DNA from: Cladorrhinum sp. PSN259 | Lineage: Eukaryota > Ascomycota > Sordariomycetes > Sordariales > Podosporaceae | Assembly: GCA_033725935.1 (NCBI GenBank) | Contig: MU867063.1 | Span: 1,111,694-1,175,693 of the forward strand | Direction: 5' to 3' | Length of the DNA stretch: 64,000 bases | In this document: in pieces, positions 43,018 through 55,000 of the stretch | Numbering within the stretch: position 1 is the stretch's first letter | Layout of the letters: each line of letters opens with the position of its first letter | Translations under genes and position numbers: made by a program | The notes under the pieces: model-generated | What the model saw: only the letters and a program-made list of their open reading frames with translations | Database searches by the model: none | Told to the model about the DNA's origin: nothing

Positions 43018-43696
43018 TTACCAACCCATAGCAAATCCCAAAGCAGTATAAGCTGCAGTAACCTTGAGCGTCAAATCCGTCAACGTACCAACGGTCGAAC
43101 CCCTATTTAAATTTCATCATTAGTAACAATTATCCCCCCTTCCCGCCATCCTTACACATGCATCTTGTCAGGAAAGGAAAAAAAAAAAAAAAAAAACTTA
43201 CACCATCCGTCCCTGAGGACCCTTGCTGACATAACCAATCGCAAACAAAACCCTGGCGGTCGTCCAGACCAACCCCGCGCCCGCAGCGGCAACGGGGTAC
43301 TTGAGTCCAGAAATCAGGAGCGCCCCCAGAAAGGGAGTCAAGTTCTCGGTGAAGTTTGCGTGGGCGCGCTGGGCGCAGTTGAACTTGAAGGCCGCCACGT
43401 CCTTCTCGGCCTGCTCCGTCGAGGCGAAGGAGGTGGGGTACTTGATCCCCGAGGCTCTGCGGGCCTTGCCGGTCAGGAAGCCGTGCAAGGTGTTTACGAA
43501 GAAGGTCGTTGATGCCGCGAAGAGGACGTAGCTATTTTTTTGGGGGGGTGTTAGTGTTAGTGTTTGTGTTTTGGCGCGCAAAAGTTATGTTGTTGTTAGG
43601 AATGAGAGAAGGGAAAAGATTGAATGATGATGATGATGATGATGATGGTAAAAACACTTACCCGTACTCGGCAGGGAGGACAACAAGGGAAGTCAT
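43018..43696 (-). CDS. MAPEG-family membrane protein (microsomal glutathione S-transferase 3-like)
   Basis: Small integral membrane protein of the MAPEG superfamily (eicosanoid and glutathione metabolism). Three exons, 43696-43662, 43531-43202 and 43102-43018, with introns of 130 and 99 nt, give 149 aa, the normal size. Phases agree at both joins. The sequence starts MTSLVVLPAEYGYVLFAAS and contains the family block FNCAQRAHANFTENLTPFLGALLISGL, with the RAHxN-E glutathione-site pattern, then the third helix AAAGAGLVWTTARVLFAIGY. The end is ALGFAMGW. Four helices are predicted. The first intron contains an (ATG/CAT)n microsatellite and the second an A-run of about 20. The enzyme's substrate cannot be told from sequence. 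It is transcribed toward POL4, with the two stops only about 110 nt apart. Confidence 0.92.
43622..43647 (+). repeat. (GAT)n microsatellite inside MAPEG intron 1
   Basis: About eight consecutive GAT trinucleotides on the + strand, lying entirely within the 130-nt first intron of the MAPEG gene. Confidence 0.9.
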
Positions 43697-44730
43697 TTTT
43701 TTGTAGTTGTTGGTGTTGTGTTTGGTAAAAAGTAATGAGTTGAGTTTTTGGTGGATTGAGATGAAGAAAGAAAGAAAGAAAGAAGATGGAGGTAGGTTGA
43801 AGATAAAGTGTAGGTAGGTAGGTATTTAGTCCAGCATATATATATATAAATATCCCCCACACACGACGGGAGAATTGGCACGTCCCTCCCCCCCTCTTTA
43901 CTTGTCAAGAGACTAACAACCGAAAAGTTCTTCTTTGGGATTCTAGATTTTTCTTTTGGGAAGGGATTGTTGTCTGGTACGACTTGATTAAAAAGCAAAA
44001 CAGCAAAAAATAAAAACAATCAAGCCGCGACGGCACTTGCAAAACACCGTGAACATGCAACTTAGCGCCGAAAAGTGCTACGTAAACGACTTTCTTCGCC
44101 CGACAGATGCCTGTTTCTAATCTCGTACGGTACTGGGCGTGTGTCAATGCATCATCACACGCCCAGCTTTCTCAGCTTTGTGCTGCGGAATACCCCAAGA
44201 TCAATGGCTAGCGTTTGTTGGCCCGCCGCCAGAATACAAAAAAAAGTCGCCGCGGTGAATGCTTTTCATCCGATGACCGACGGGATTGGAGTGAGGGGTT
44301 GTTAACAACCCTGTCCGTGGCATCGTGTTCAAATTGAGCCGTGCTGCGAACGGGGACCGGAACACGAAACCACCGAAGTTGGTGTCAATGAGAAAGGTAA
44401 CAATCTCATGGTATTTCCATCATGGAGTTTTGAATGATGCCGGATTGCGAATAAGCTTATGAAAGCAAGATGAATGAATGTCGTGCATCATCCAACGGGT
44501 GTTTCCGCACGCTATAAGAGGAAAGGAGTGGTGGGTGTAAATGACCCCTGTCCCTGAGAATTCAACCACTCACAACGGGCAATTCGCATCACGAAATATG
44601 TCAAGGCGATTACACTATAGAGTCTAAACAGACTATCGGGGGTTTTATCTTATCAGTAGTATGTTGCGATTGAGATGTAATGGTAGCCAGATTTTCGAAT
44701 AAAAGCACCGAAAAGGAAATAAAAGACACT
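43697..44730. other. Intergenic region upstream of the MAPEG gene
   Basis: 1 kb between the MAPEG start and the Kelch stop. GAAA repeats near 43763-43784, GTAG repeats near 43812-43824 and an (AT)n run near 43838-43850. No gene is recognised. Confidence 0.5.
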
Positions 44731-47013
44731 TCATCCCCCGCCTCCATCACCACCTCCGTCCCCAGTCGCACCAAGACCAGCTCCTCCATGACTGGGACTT
44801 ACACCCAGAGACCCAGCTCCATCCAGCCCCGATCCATCATTGGCAGGAGACTCAAAGGAATCCGGAAACTTGAAGGTATCCATTTGCTTTTTCTCTCTCC
44901 GTGTTCTCTCATCAGCTAGTGTATCTTCTGGCCCATCCTGATTATGAATTCGCTCCCCTAATTCCGATATTTTTTGACCATGTCCCAAAAACTCCGCGGG
45001 AGGTGTAATACCTGGTAACTCAGCCACCTGTCGCTCACGAGGCAAATCCTGCCTCCCTGGCGCCATATTGTCTTGAGCCATCTCTGCTCTGCCGGCTCTC
45101 ATATCCTGGACGGGCATCTCCTGTCTGCTTTCATGCGTTTCCTCCCCTGGCTTATCTTGAAAATCCTTTGAAGTAACCACGGGCCACTGAGAAGGCAACT
45201 CCGGCCTTTGCGGGATCAGCGACGTTGGGGCACCCTGAACAGCAGGCATTTCGTGCCTATTAAGCTGGCCTCCTCCTGTAGACGGTGGTCCTGGATGTTT
45301 GACATGAAACGCCTCGGGTGCGACTGCAACATTTCCTTGGGTTGCGTGTGTCAACGCAAGATCACATGCGGGCAACGAAACTGGGGAATCTAACGCTTGC
45401 GTACGATTCCGACGGCGACGAAGACACACAGCCAACCATATCAACATGGCTAGGCCCCCGACTCCACCAACCACTCCTCCGGCGATGGCTCCGGCATTGC
45501 TTTTTCGCGCTATCGCCTCGGCGTTTGAGCCAGGCGGAGGATTATCGTCGAAATTTTGGACTGAAAGCAAAGCCTCAAGTGCGGGCGAGGCGAAACCCGA
45601 CTCGGGCTTGTTACCTCGTGCGTTATAGTAGGCACGAATTTCGGGAGCCGACTTGTAGGCGTCCTGTTTGGCAGTGTGGGAGGACACGAACCTGAGTCGA
45701 GTCGAGTCGAACACTGCTAATCCGGTGAAAGGAGCTGGAGTATCAAACACGCCGTCGTAATCATCCTCGGAGTTGGTTGCGTTGTGCTGCGTGCTGTCAA
45801 CGCCGCCGATGATCAACACTTGACTGCCGCCAACCAGATCACAAGTGAGACCGTGCCTTGGATTTTCTGGCTTGTATTTTGACCTCAGCCAGTAAAATCC
45901 AGGAATTGTAAGAACAAAAGCGCTGTCGTAATGGATCGCCGCCGAGCCAAGTTCGCCATAACAGCCAGCATAGACTAAGATCTCATACGTATGATTGGCG
46001 GATGGTGCACTCGCGATACAGAACCCCTTCCGAGGCTGTGGTATTTCTCCAGTGGTCTTCTGTTCGAACCATCTTTGCTTTTCCGGATCATACACTTGGA
46101 CACGCCTGAAAGAGACGAGATCGTCGGCTTCGACCCGGCCGTCTTGATCCCCGCCCATGTTTACCAGGATTCCTTGGTTGCCAAAGTTGGGCACGAATAT
46201 CATGCCTCCCATCTGATCCAGGCCCCGGTTCGAGACGCCGGTGACCGTTAGATTCGTCAGCTCATGTGAGCCTAGATTGTAGGTAGTGAGACTGCTGAGC
46301 GTGGTGTATTTGCTAGTATCGTTTCCTACAAATCCTAATGGTCGCCTATATTAGTATTAAAAGGACTTTCTTAGGTTTTAGCAGGTTTGACTTACTTTTG
46401 AGAAAGAATCCCAGTCCGTTTCCGCTGGCAACCTGGTTTATGTATGGCCTTGGAAGATCCACGAAACTCGGATTTGCCGTTTTATTAAGATTTTCCCAGG
46501 AACCACCTCCTGAACCATCAGGAGTAAACGACCACAGCCCTTGTAGATATATTATATTATCGCCAAAAGTAGATTCCGTGCCGGAGAAATCAGTATACAG
46601 CACACCCTTGTTGTGACCAACCCAGATGCCCCCGTTTTTCAGACTCAGGACGTTGGTAGGCTTGGGGCTTGAACGCAACGTGACAGATTCGTTTGTCCAG
46701 TCTTTACGGAGATCGATGGATACCATTATATCGGCATGCTGGTAAACAACTGTGCCTTCGGTTGAGGACGCGAACTCTCCACCATCGAAATAAAGCCATC
46801 CATTCATGACGGCAGCTTCAAGAGTCAGTCGTAGTTGAAGAGTTGAAATACTCGGATCTGAATAGGCTCACAAAAGTGGAAAGCCCGCCGTAGTTTGACT
46901 TTGGCGTCCATAGCGCTTTTGGCTTGACGGGGACGAACATTCTGGTAAGGTATCGCTGTTGTTCCCCCTGGACATACAAGGGCACAGAAGAGGAGGACTG
47001 TCTTCACAGCCAT
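44731..47013 (-). CDS. Kelch-repeat cell-surface protein with one transmembrane helix
   Basis: Predicted type I membrane protein of 721 aa from exons 47013-46872, 46815-46396 and 46334-44731 (introns 56 and 61 nt; phases agree). The first ~20 residues (MAVKTVLLFCALVCPGGTTA) look like a signal peptide. The extracellular part carries Kelch-type repeats: NGWLYFDGGEF, GGGSWENLNKT, QMGGMIFVPNFGNQGILVNMGG and GGSQVLIIGG. A helix AGAIAGGVVGGVGGLAML at about residues 467-492 is followed by RRRR, a stop-transfer signal. The ~225-residue cytosolic tail is disordered with repeated R-x-E/D-M/L-P words and a Gly-rich end. The family is common in filamentous fungi with proposed roles at the cell surface; the ligand is unknown. 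The second intron's acceptor was chosen because an earlier AG meets a stop. Confidence 0.82.
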
Positions 47014-48207
47014 GATTATGGTATGCCATTGGATGCTGGCACAGTGACTGAGACGAAGAAAAAGAATAGTTTCAAGTGAGAATCCCGGGATATACAAATG
47101 CCACGACTCAAGTATCTATAAACCGAGAATCCAACGAACTACGCTAGCAACGGTGCTTTGAGGTGAGCGCATTTTATCCATGTCGAGTAGCGGCCACTTG
47201 ACCGTTAAAGGGCTTGGGGCAGGCATCGCTTGAATGCCGTTCGCGACTATACTTGATGGTCAAAGCAGGTGGAATAGATAAAGCCAGGAGGGCGTCCATC
47301 ACAGGTTCTGCATCTTGTGGCTTGCAAGCAGCGAGAGGGCAGGATAGGGAGGATACGTAAAGTATCGCGAGCCTCAAAGAACCGATTGTCTCCGTGGAAC
47401 GGTGAAATGATTTCTGCCACGAGTATTATTTGAATAAGATGTGTGTATCTCCATGATCAACTGACTGATCAATCAATCACGAGTTGCCTGATGAATGAGA
47501 CAAGGATGAGTCTTGAAAACAACACAGGACTCGAATTACGGACAAGTGTATTTATTTGTTTCCGTTAGATGTTGACGGCTTGCAGAAAATGAGGTCATGA
47601 ATGCAAGTCCACTGCAGTAAGCCTGCAGCTGCTGATTGGCCCGATGATCTGGCAATTGGGGGCAATTGGCATCTGACAATCTGTCAATGATCCCAGCCAC
47701 AGCACGAGCCACGTATCGGTTGGTGCGTCCCTGTCCTCGACCTGGAACTTGTCCTTTTCAGTGAGGGGACAACCTCGCCAGAGCTCCTGGAAAGCCCCCC
47801 GGGAAGCAACACCATATCCTCTCCACCACTTCCAAAACTGCCAGCGACTCAAGCAGGCATCTTGCGCCTTTGCAAGCCCACCGCCTTTTTGGACGCTGGA
47901 GAGTTGATACGTCGCCATTGGCATTTTCCATCTTTCTCGAACGCCTGTGCAACGCCCGAGCTTGACACCTATCACCGGTAAGCCGTGACCTGGCTCCCAT
48001 CACTGGACCCGACACCCGATCCCAACCTAGAGCTATTTCCACCTTGCACCAAAGCTCTTAGCTCAACGTCTGATGTGTGGCCTTGGGCTGGATGCTGATG
48101 ACACCTTTCCCTCTCACAGGCTGCAATAATCAACACCTTTAAATTCTTTCCTTCCATCGCGCATACTATAAGAGTTATCCAAAGACGAATACAAGGAGCC
48201 AGCCATC
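47014..48207. promoter_or_regulatory. Divergent upstream region, Kelch gene / SEC23
   Basis: 1.2 kb between divergent ATGs. Open frames here start with non-ATG codons or lack similarity. An ACTATAAGAG TATA-like word lies 44 nt before the SEC23 ATG (near 48164). No RNA gene is seen. Confidence 0.45.
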
Positions 48208-50717
48208 ATGGACTACGAGGCAATGAAGGAGCAGTGGGGCGAGGTCGAGGACCGCGATGGTGTCCGCCTGAGTTGGAACGTTTTCCCCAGCACCCGCATG
48301 GTCGGTTCACTTCCCCAATGCCGCACTTGTGTGTGCGAATGTACATGGCAGAAGGCTAATGCGCCTCTAGGAAGCATCCAGACTGGTCGTGCCCATCGGC
48401 GCTCTCTACACACCTCTCAAGGAGAAGCCTGATACCCCCTTGTTGCAGTTCGAGCCCGTCACTTGCAAGCAGCCCTGCCGTTCCGTCCTGAACCCCTATT
48501 GGTATGATAGCTTCTCCGTACAAGTTTCCGAGCCAGCTTGATTAACAGCCCGTCCAGCCAGGTTGACCCTCGCGCGCGCATCTGGATTTGCCCCTTCTGT
48601 CTCTCAAGAAACCCCCTGCCACCGCACTACAAGGATATCTCGCCCAATGCCATCCCGCCCGAGTTGCATCCCTCCAACACGACCATCGAGTACAGGTTGT
48701 CGCGACCAGCCCCGAGCCCTCCCATTTTCCTCTATGTTGTCGATATGTGCCAGGAGGAGGACAGCTTGGCCGCCCTCAAGGAGTCCCTGATTCTCAGTCT
48801 CAGCCTCCTTCCGGAGAATGCTCTTGTTGGCTTGATCACCTTTGGAACCATGGCTCAGGTTCATGAGATTGGATACACCGAGTGCGCCAAGTCGTTCGTA
48901 TTCAGGGGTAGCAAGGAGTACACGGCCAAGCAGGTTCAGGAGATGCTGGGCCTTGCACAGCTTGCGCCCAGGCCAGGCATGCCTCCCCAACAGCAGCCTC
49001 GGGCTTTCCCCCAGGGCCCGGCCTCGCGCTTCCTGCTCCCTGTTGCGCAGGCCGAGTTCCAGCTCACCAAGGCGCTTGAGCAGCTTCAGAAGGATCCTTG
49101 GCCCGTTGCCAGCGACCGGAGAAGCCTGCGCTGCACCGGTGTGGCGCTGTCTGTTGCCGTTGGCTTGCTCGAGACTGCTTTCCAGAACTCCGGAGGCCGC
49201 ATCATGCTTTTCGCCGGTGGCCCGGCTACTGAGGGCCCCGGCATGGTTGTTGGCCCCGAGCTGAGAGAACCTATTCGGTCGCATCACGATATCGACCGCG
49301 ATAACATCAAGTATTACAAGAAGGCACTGAAATTTTATGATACTCTCGCCAAGAGGACAGCCCACAATGGTCACACCATCGATATCTTTGCAGGCTGTCT
49401 TGATCAGGTTGGTCTCTTGGAGATGAAGGGTCTCTGCAACTCGACGGGTGGACACATGATCTTGACAGACAGCTTCACCTCGTCCATGTTCAAGCAGTCC
49501 TTCATCCGCATCTTCGAAAAGGATGGTGATGATAATCTCTTGATGGGTTTCAATGCAGTGCTCGAGGTTTTGACAACCAAGGAGCTCAAGGTTACCGGGC
49601 TCATTGGCCATGCCGTCTCTCTGAATAAAAAGTCAACGTCGGTTGGCGAGACCGAGTGTGGTATTGGCAACACCTGCTCATGGAAGATGTGCGGCATTGA
49701 CCCCAATGCCAGCTACGGCATTTACTTTGAGATCGCTCAGGGCGGCCCATCCCAACACCAGCAAAGTCCCCAGAAGGGCATGATTCAGTTCTTGACGTAC
49801 TATCAGCACTCCTCTGGCCAGTTCCATCTCCGTGTGACCACCATTGCCAGGAATCTTAGTGGACCTGCAGGTGACCCGGCCATCGCCCAATCATTCGATC
49901 AGGAGGCTGCCGCCGTCTTGATGTCGCGCATCGCTGTCTTCAAGGCTGAGGTCGACGATGGTCCGGATGTCCTCCGCTGGGTCGACAGGATGCTCATCAG
50001 GCTGTGCTCGAGGTTTGCAGATTATCGCAAAGACGATCCATCATCCTTCCGCCTCGAGAAGAACTTCACACTTTATCCCCAGTTCATGTTCCATTTGCGG
50101 AGAAGTCAGTTCCTCCAAGTATTCAATAACTCGCCCGACGAGACGGCCTTCTACCGACATGTACTCAACCATGAGGATGTTAGCAACTCTCTCATCATGA
50201 TTCAGCCGACTCTTGACTCCTACACGTTTGAGCAAGAGGGTGCTCAGCCCGTGCTGCTCGACTCGACCTCGATCCAACCTACTCACATTCTCCTTCTTGA
50301 TACCTTCTTCCATATTCTTATTTTCCACGGTGAAACAATTGCCGAGTGGAGGAAAGCCGGCTACCAAGACCAGGAGGGTTATGAAAACTTTGCTACGCTC
50401 TTGGAGTCTCCCAAAGAAGACGCTCGCGTAAGTACCAACTACTTGTTTTTTCTTTTCTTCCATGCTTGATGCTAATGTCATTTTAGGATCTGATTACGGA
50501 CCGCTTCCCGCTACCACGCTTCATTGTTTGCGACCACGGTGGCTCTCAGGCACGCTTCCTCCTTTCCAAGCTCAACCCCTCAACAACACACACTTCAGGA
50601 GCCGGTGCTTACGGCGGTGTCGGGGCACAAAGTGCACAGACTATTTTCACCGACGATGTCTCGCTGCAAACATTTATGGAACATTTAATGAAGTTGGCAG
50701 TGAGCGGCCAGAACTAG
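48208..50717 (+). CDS. SEC23: COPII coat subunit Sec23
   Basis: Inner-coat subunit of COPII and GTPase-activating partner of Sar1, for vesicle budding from the ER. Four exons: 48208-48300, 48371-48501, 48558-50427 and 50487-50717 (introns 70, 56 and 59 nt), giving 774 aa, the normal length. Joins restore [20 protein letters not shown] and LNPYCQVDPRARIWICPFCLSRN, completing the zinc finger with its four cysteines. Next come the trunk domain (FLYVVDMCQEEDSLAALKESL, GLITFGTMAQVHEIG) and the C-terminal gelsolin-like end (DRFPLPRFIVCDHGGSQARFLLSKLNPS). A Pro/Gln-rich loop (PPQQQPRAFPQGPASRFL) sits in the trunk. It is clearly full length. Confidence 0.95.
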
Positions 50718-51213
50718 GTTGTGGATCTTGGGGGTCTAGTAGCAGTCTGAAGGCAAGGGGGGAAGGGGGTAGACACTGTCTATCTGTGTTTATTACTAGA
50801 AAGATGGTTTTGTTATTGTTTAGCGTAGTGTCACGGAAAAGAATATCAGGCATCCCGGCGTTTCACTGACTCGATGGATGATATTTGGTGATATCTAGTG
50901 TAATGTGTGGTTGCCATGGTGTTTGATATAACGGCTTGATAAGGTAGTTGAGACGGAAGCTCCCCTTGGGAAGGTGAAAAAGTGGGTCGCCTCTATTCAG
51001 CGTTGGGGCTGGAGTTCCCCTCCAAACCAAAACGTGGCTTGGCCCCCAGAGCTGCAGCCCCGCCAAAAACTTTCAGCCACAGATTATTTTTCTTAGGGCA
51101 GACTGGGAAAACCCACAACTGCGATTTTTCGATTTGAACGTCTTGATCCTCGGCACGGCTGCACCCTTCCAAAGAACACCACCAAGTCCGTTTCGACCAC
51201 AACAGCCGTCACC
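50718..51213. other. Intergenic region SEC23 / RPL12
   Basis: 0.5 kb containing the SEC23 3' end and the RPL12 promoter and short leader. No recognised ribosomal-protein promoter motif could be assigned with confidence. Confidence 0.5.
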
Positions 51214-52043
51214 ATGCGTAAGTGCTCCCTCGATGCAAGATTAGAATTAATTGATGGACGATTGCTAAATTTCGCAATGCACAGCTCCGAAACTCGACCC
51301 CAACGAGATCAAGGTCATGTAAGGAATCCTCCATTCCGCGATAGCCTCGAGAAGCGAAACCGCACACTATGACGCAGCAACAAAAACTGACGAGTATGGT
51401 TTTGCAGCACCCTCCGGGCGACCGGTGGTGAGGTTGGTGCCTCTTCGGCCCTTGCCCCCAAGATCGGTCCTCTTGGTCTTTCGCCGAAGAAGGTCGGTGA
51501 AGATATCGCTAAGGCTACTGGTGACTGGGTATGGAAACACCTCCGAACACACACACGAAACAAGCGATAGAAGACGAGATTTTCTGACGATATGATTTTA
51601 TGCAACGAATACAGAAGGGTCTCCGCGTGACCGTCAAGCTCACCATCCAGAACCGTCAAGCCGCCGTCTCGGTCGTTCCTACTGCCTCGTCGCTCATTAT
51701 CCGGGCGCTCAAGGAGCCTCCCCGTGACCGCAAGAAGGAGAAGAACATCAAGCACAACAAGTCCATCCCTCTCGATGAGATCATCGAGATTGCACGGACC
51801 ATGCGCTTCAAGTCCTTCTCCAAGGACCTCAAGGGTGTCGTCAAGGAGATTCTCGGTACTGCCTTCAGCGTTGGCTGCCAAGTCGATGGCAAGAGCCCCA
51901 AGGCTGTCGGCGATGCGATCGAGGCTGGCGAGATCGATAGTATGTTTCTCCTTTCCCTTGGATTTTGTCAGGCGAGAATGGTATGAAGGAGAGCAGCAGC
52001 TCTTGGCTAACACGGTTCCTTTTCAACAGTTCCCGAGGAGTAA
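51214..52043 (+). CDS. RPL12: 60S ribosomal protein L12 (uL11)
   Basis: Component of the ribosomal stalk base of the large subunit. Five exons, 51214-51217, 51285-51318, 51408-51528, 51615-51939 and 52030-52043, give exactly 165 aa, the standard size. The first coding exon is only four bases (ATG C). Introns of 67, 89, 86 and 90 nt all keep phase. The protein reads MPPKLDPNEIKVI, TLRATGGEVGASSALAPKIGP, LGLSPKKVGEDIAKATGDW, KGLRVTVKLTIQNRQA and ends EIDIPEE. The N-terminal factor-binding and C-terminal rRNA-binding halves are both intact. The intron density is much greater than in its neighbours, as usual for fungal ribosomal-protein genes. Confidence 0.96.
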
Positions 52044-55000
52044 ACACGTTTCGTCACGCAAAGGTCGGATTGGGATTATTCTTGGCATGTGATTAGGAGT
52101 TCAGGGCTTGCTTTACATCAGGCTTGCCAGATTACGGCAATCTAAAATCAAAAGAACGATTTCATGGCCGAGTATGGTCTTGCCAAGCTAAGAGAGGGAG
52201 GTGTGATGTCTTTTTCTTTCTCGTCTTTGGGCAAGGAAAAGTGCTTTTGTTGCGGCAAACTGTACAGCTCCAAGCCACCGTCCGAACTCGTCATACAAAG
52301 CACCCGTGATGAAACAAGACCGAAATAGCCCCAATTACCACCCGCGCAAACCATACTCAAACCCCCACATCTGATGTTCGGTCATAAACTTGGCCGTGTC
52401 TCGATTCGGTTTCTTTTTACTGGATTTTCGACGTTTAGGCGAATTGAGCGTTTCAGTGGCTGCTTTCGCCGGTAGCAACACGTAGCGTGGGGATTTTTTG
52501 AATGGACAATCGATGTTTTTTTCAATCCGTTGAAATCATACCTCATAGTAGTAACTGAGATTTATTTCCAGATGATCAGCTCCAATGCACACATCATAAT
52601 CGTGATTGAAGATGTAGATAATCAACATGAACCAGGACAGCGGAAGGTAGTTGCCAAATTTGATGGGATAGAATGGTTGTCTAATGCCGTGTCCCGTTAC
52701 TTTACTACTTGGTAGTCTACACCGCTAGGTACGGCATAATCTTGGTTTTTTGCTTCCCTCCTTCCAATTTCAGAGAAAGGCTTACCGAATTATGATCGAA
52801 ACCTCAAGATTTATGGAATAAAGTTACTTTGCTAGACTGGGTGTTATGGGTACCTTGAGTAAACTCTGTGTGGTTAACAAGGTTGGATCTTGTGAACTTA
52901 TTGTCTGGTTGGCTGGTTTGGTTGGTTGGTTTGGTTGATTGGTCTGGGACTTGTGAAAATATTAATCTACATATATCTTGGGAGATATCGAGAAAACCTG
53001 ATTATGTTGTGGGGAAAAGGGGGGGTAATCTAGTCTATCCCATCTATCTGCATAACGTAAAGCAGGTAGTATTTTTACTTGAACTTATATCGGGAGACAG
53101 AAACTTTGTAAAACGATTTAACAACTAAATAAAAAAAAAAAAAAACTGTTTGGGTGGTGGCTGCTGTCCTGCACCCCCTCTTTACAAAAACTTTACTTCA
53201 ACTATGTTTCATTATTATATAGATTGCCGAATGAGGGGGTGGTGGTGGTGGTGGTGGTGGTGGTAACTGAAGGGTAATCCGGCCAAGCACCATACCATAC
53301 CAGAACCAGTGCAAAAAAAAGATTGAAAGAGAGAGAAAAACAAAGGTGAGGATGGCAAAGATGAAGATATAACACTTTTCGGAGGAGGGCGTTCTCTAGG
53401 GATTGTGTGTTTCCCCAACCAACCAACCAACTCAAAAAGAGGCACAGCAGCTAGGTAGATGCTAGAAAGGATGTGGAGTGTGTTTGGTCATGGATTTTTT
53501 TTAAAAACGAAAAAAAAATTAAGAGTGGAAAATGGAAAATGATCGACGGTTTAACAAACCGCAAACGCTGCAACTTGATACGCGGATCTCATCCCGGTAT
53601 GGTTGGATTTGTCGAGAAGTATTCCGTAGCCGAGCGAGCGGCACTGGGGGCGTAAGAGTAGCACACGGATGTGTGAATATATCTATTTGTACGATATATC
53701 CATTCTATACAGAATATTTTGGGGAGTTCGAGTAGAAAAGAGCGGTAAACGGTTGCCGTAGATAGTATGTATGTCTGTATGTATGTATGTAGCTTTGCTG
53801 CACAAGTGAGGCAGGCAGACCGAGCGAAGCGCTACATACGTGTTGCGTGCCGGTCGTGCCGCTCTTATTTCATGTGTCTTGTTTCTGGCAGAGTTTGAGG
53901 CAAGGCAGGCGGTTAGAAGCGAGGTATGCGCGAGCCGTTTTTTTGGGTGGGGGTTTAACACAGTTTTGGGGTTAAGGTAGATGGATGGGATGAAGGTATC
54001 GTTAATGCATCTCACATCACACGTGTACACATTTATCTCTGTGTGTGCCACGGTTCGACTATATTCGAATGGCTATTTACCGGTGTGGTTGCTCAAATTC
54101 ATCCGGACAGCGTGTTTTTTGTTTTTTTGGAGGGGTCCTTGTATATCTCACTTGACTGCTGCGTGATGTCGTGTAATGTTGCCTCTCTGTATGTAGGGAA
54201 AGATGTGCGTGTCCGTGGTTTCAAGCTGGTACCGGATGATTGGTAGGGCTGCATTGCATGAGTAATAAGAGACACTCAGCAAAAGAGGTTTCTCAGCTGC
54301 TATGGATATTCTTATACAACACGCACTGCGTATGTGTGTGTATGTATATGTATGTCTGTATTAGGTAGGGCTGCATGAGATGAGTAAGGTTGCTGGACTG
54401 TCCCTCACGTCGACATGTAAAATCATGATTCATGGCGGTCAATGTCAGCCTGGTACTACGGACCTTTTGTTGGGGGTTTCAACTGGATTGGAAAATTTAT
54501 GGCTATGGTAGTTCACCGAACAAAAGATTTCTCGAGGATGTTGTCAGGTTGAATAAATACGGCTTGGCTGCCGTTGGTTTTGGGCGGCGGGGAAGTTTGG
54601 CAGCCCTCCCCTGTCCACAAAGCGGGCGGTAAGTGACTAGCAGGGGCATCCCTGAAATATGTGGAGGGGTCGTGTCTCGGCTGGACTGGCTGTCTGATGT
54701 GTGTGGAGGATGTCTTTTTGGACACTACTGAGTGCACAGTGAGCAGTTTGATTCCTGTCAATCTGGTACTTTTTTCTGACGGGGTCTTCTCTGAGCTCAC
54801 CGTTGCAAATGAATGCGGCGTGTTGACGGCATCACGGCGGGGGCGGCGGCGTGGGGCTGTAGGGCAGAGACCTGGAAGGTGCATGGCATGGCAATATGGT
54901 GGAGGGGTCAGGACGGGCCACTTGTCGATCGGCCTAAAAAGACGGGTTATTTATTGTCAATCAATCCAATCCATGGGAGCTTTGTCGGCTGTGTCACATT

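Noticed and set aside
47174..47377. Small secreted-looking frame near the Kelch gene
   Set aside because: Its first residue is encoded by TTG, no ATG precedes the hydrophobic stretch, and it lies in the divergent promoter region.
48604..49611. 335-codon open frame on the minus strand inside SEC23
   Set aside because: It is the antisense of a strongly codon-biased conserved gene; the translation has no domain-like features, and SEC23 on the + strand is complete.
51315..52013. 232-codon minus frame over RPL12
   Set aside because: Antisense shadow; it crosses RPL12 exons and introns without regard to their boundaries.
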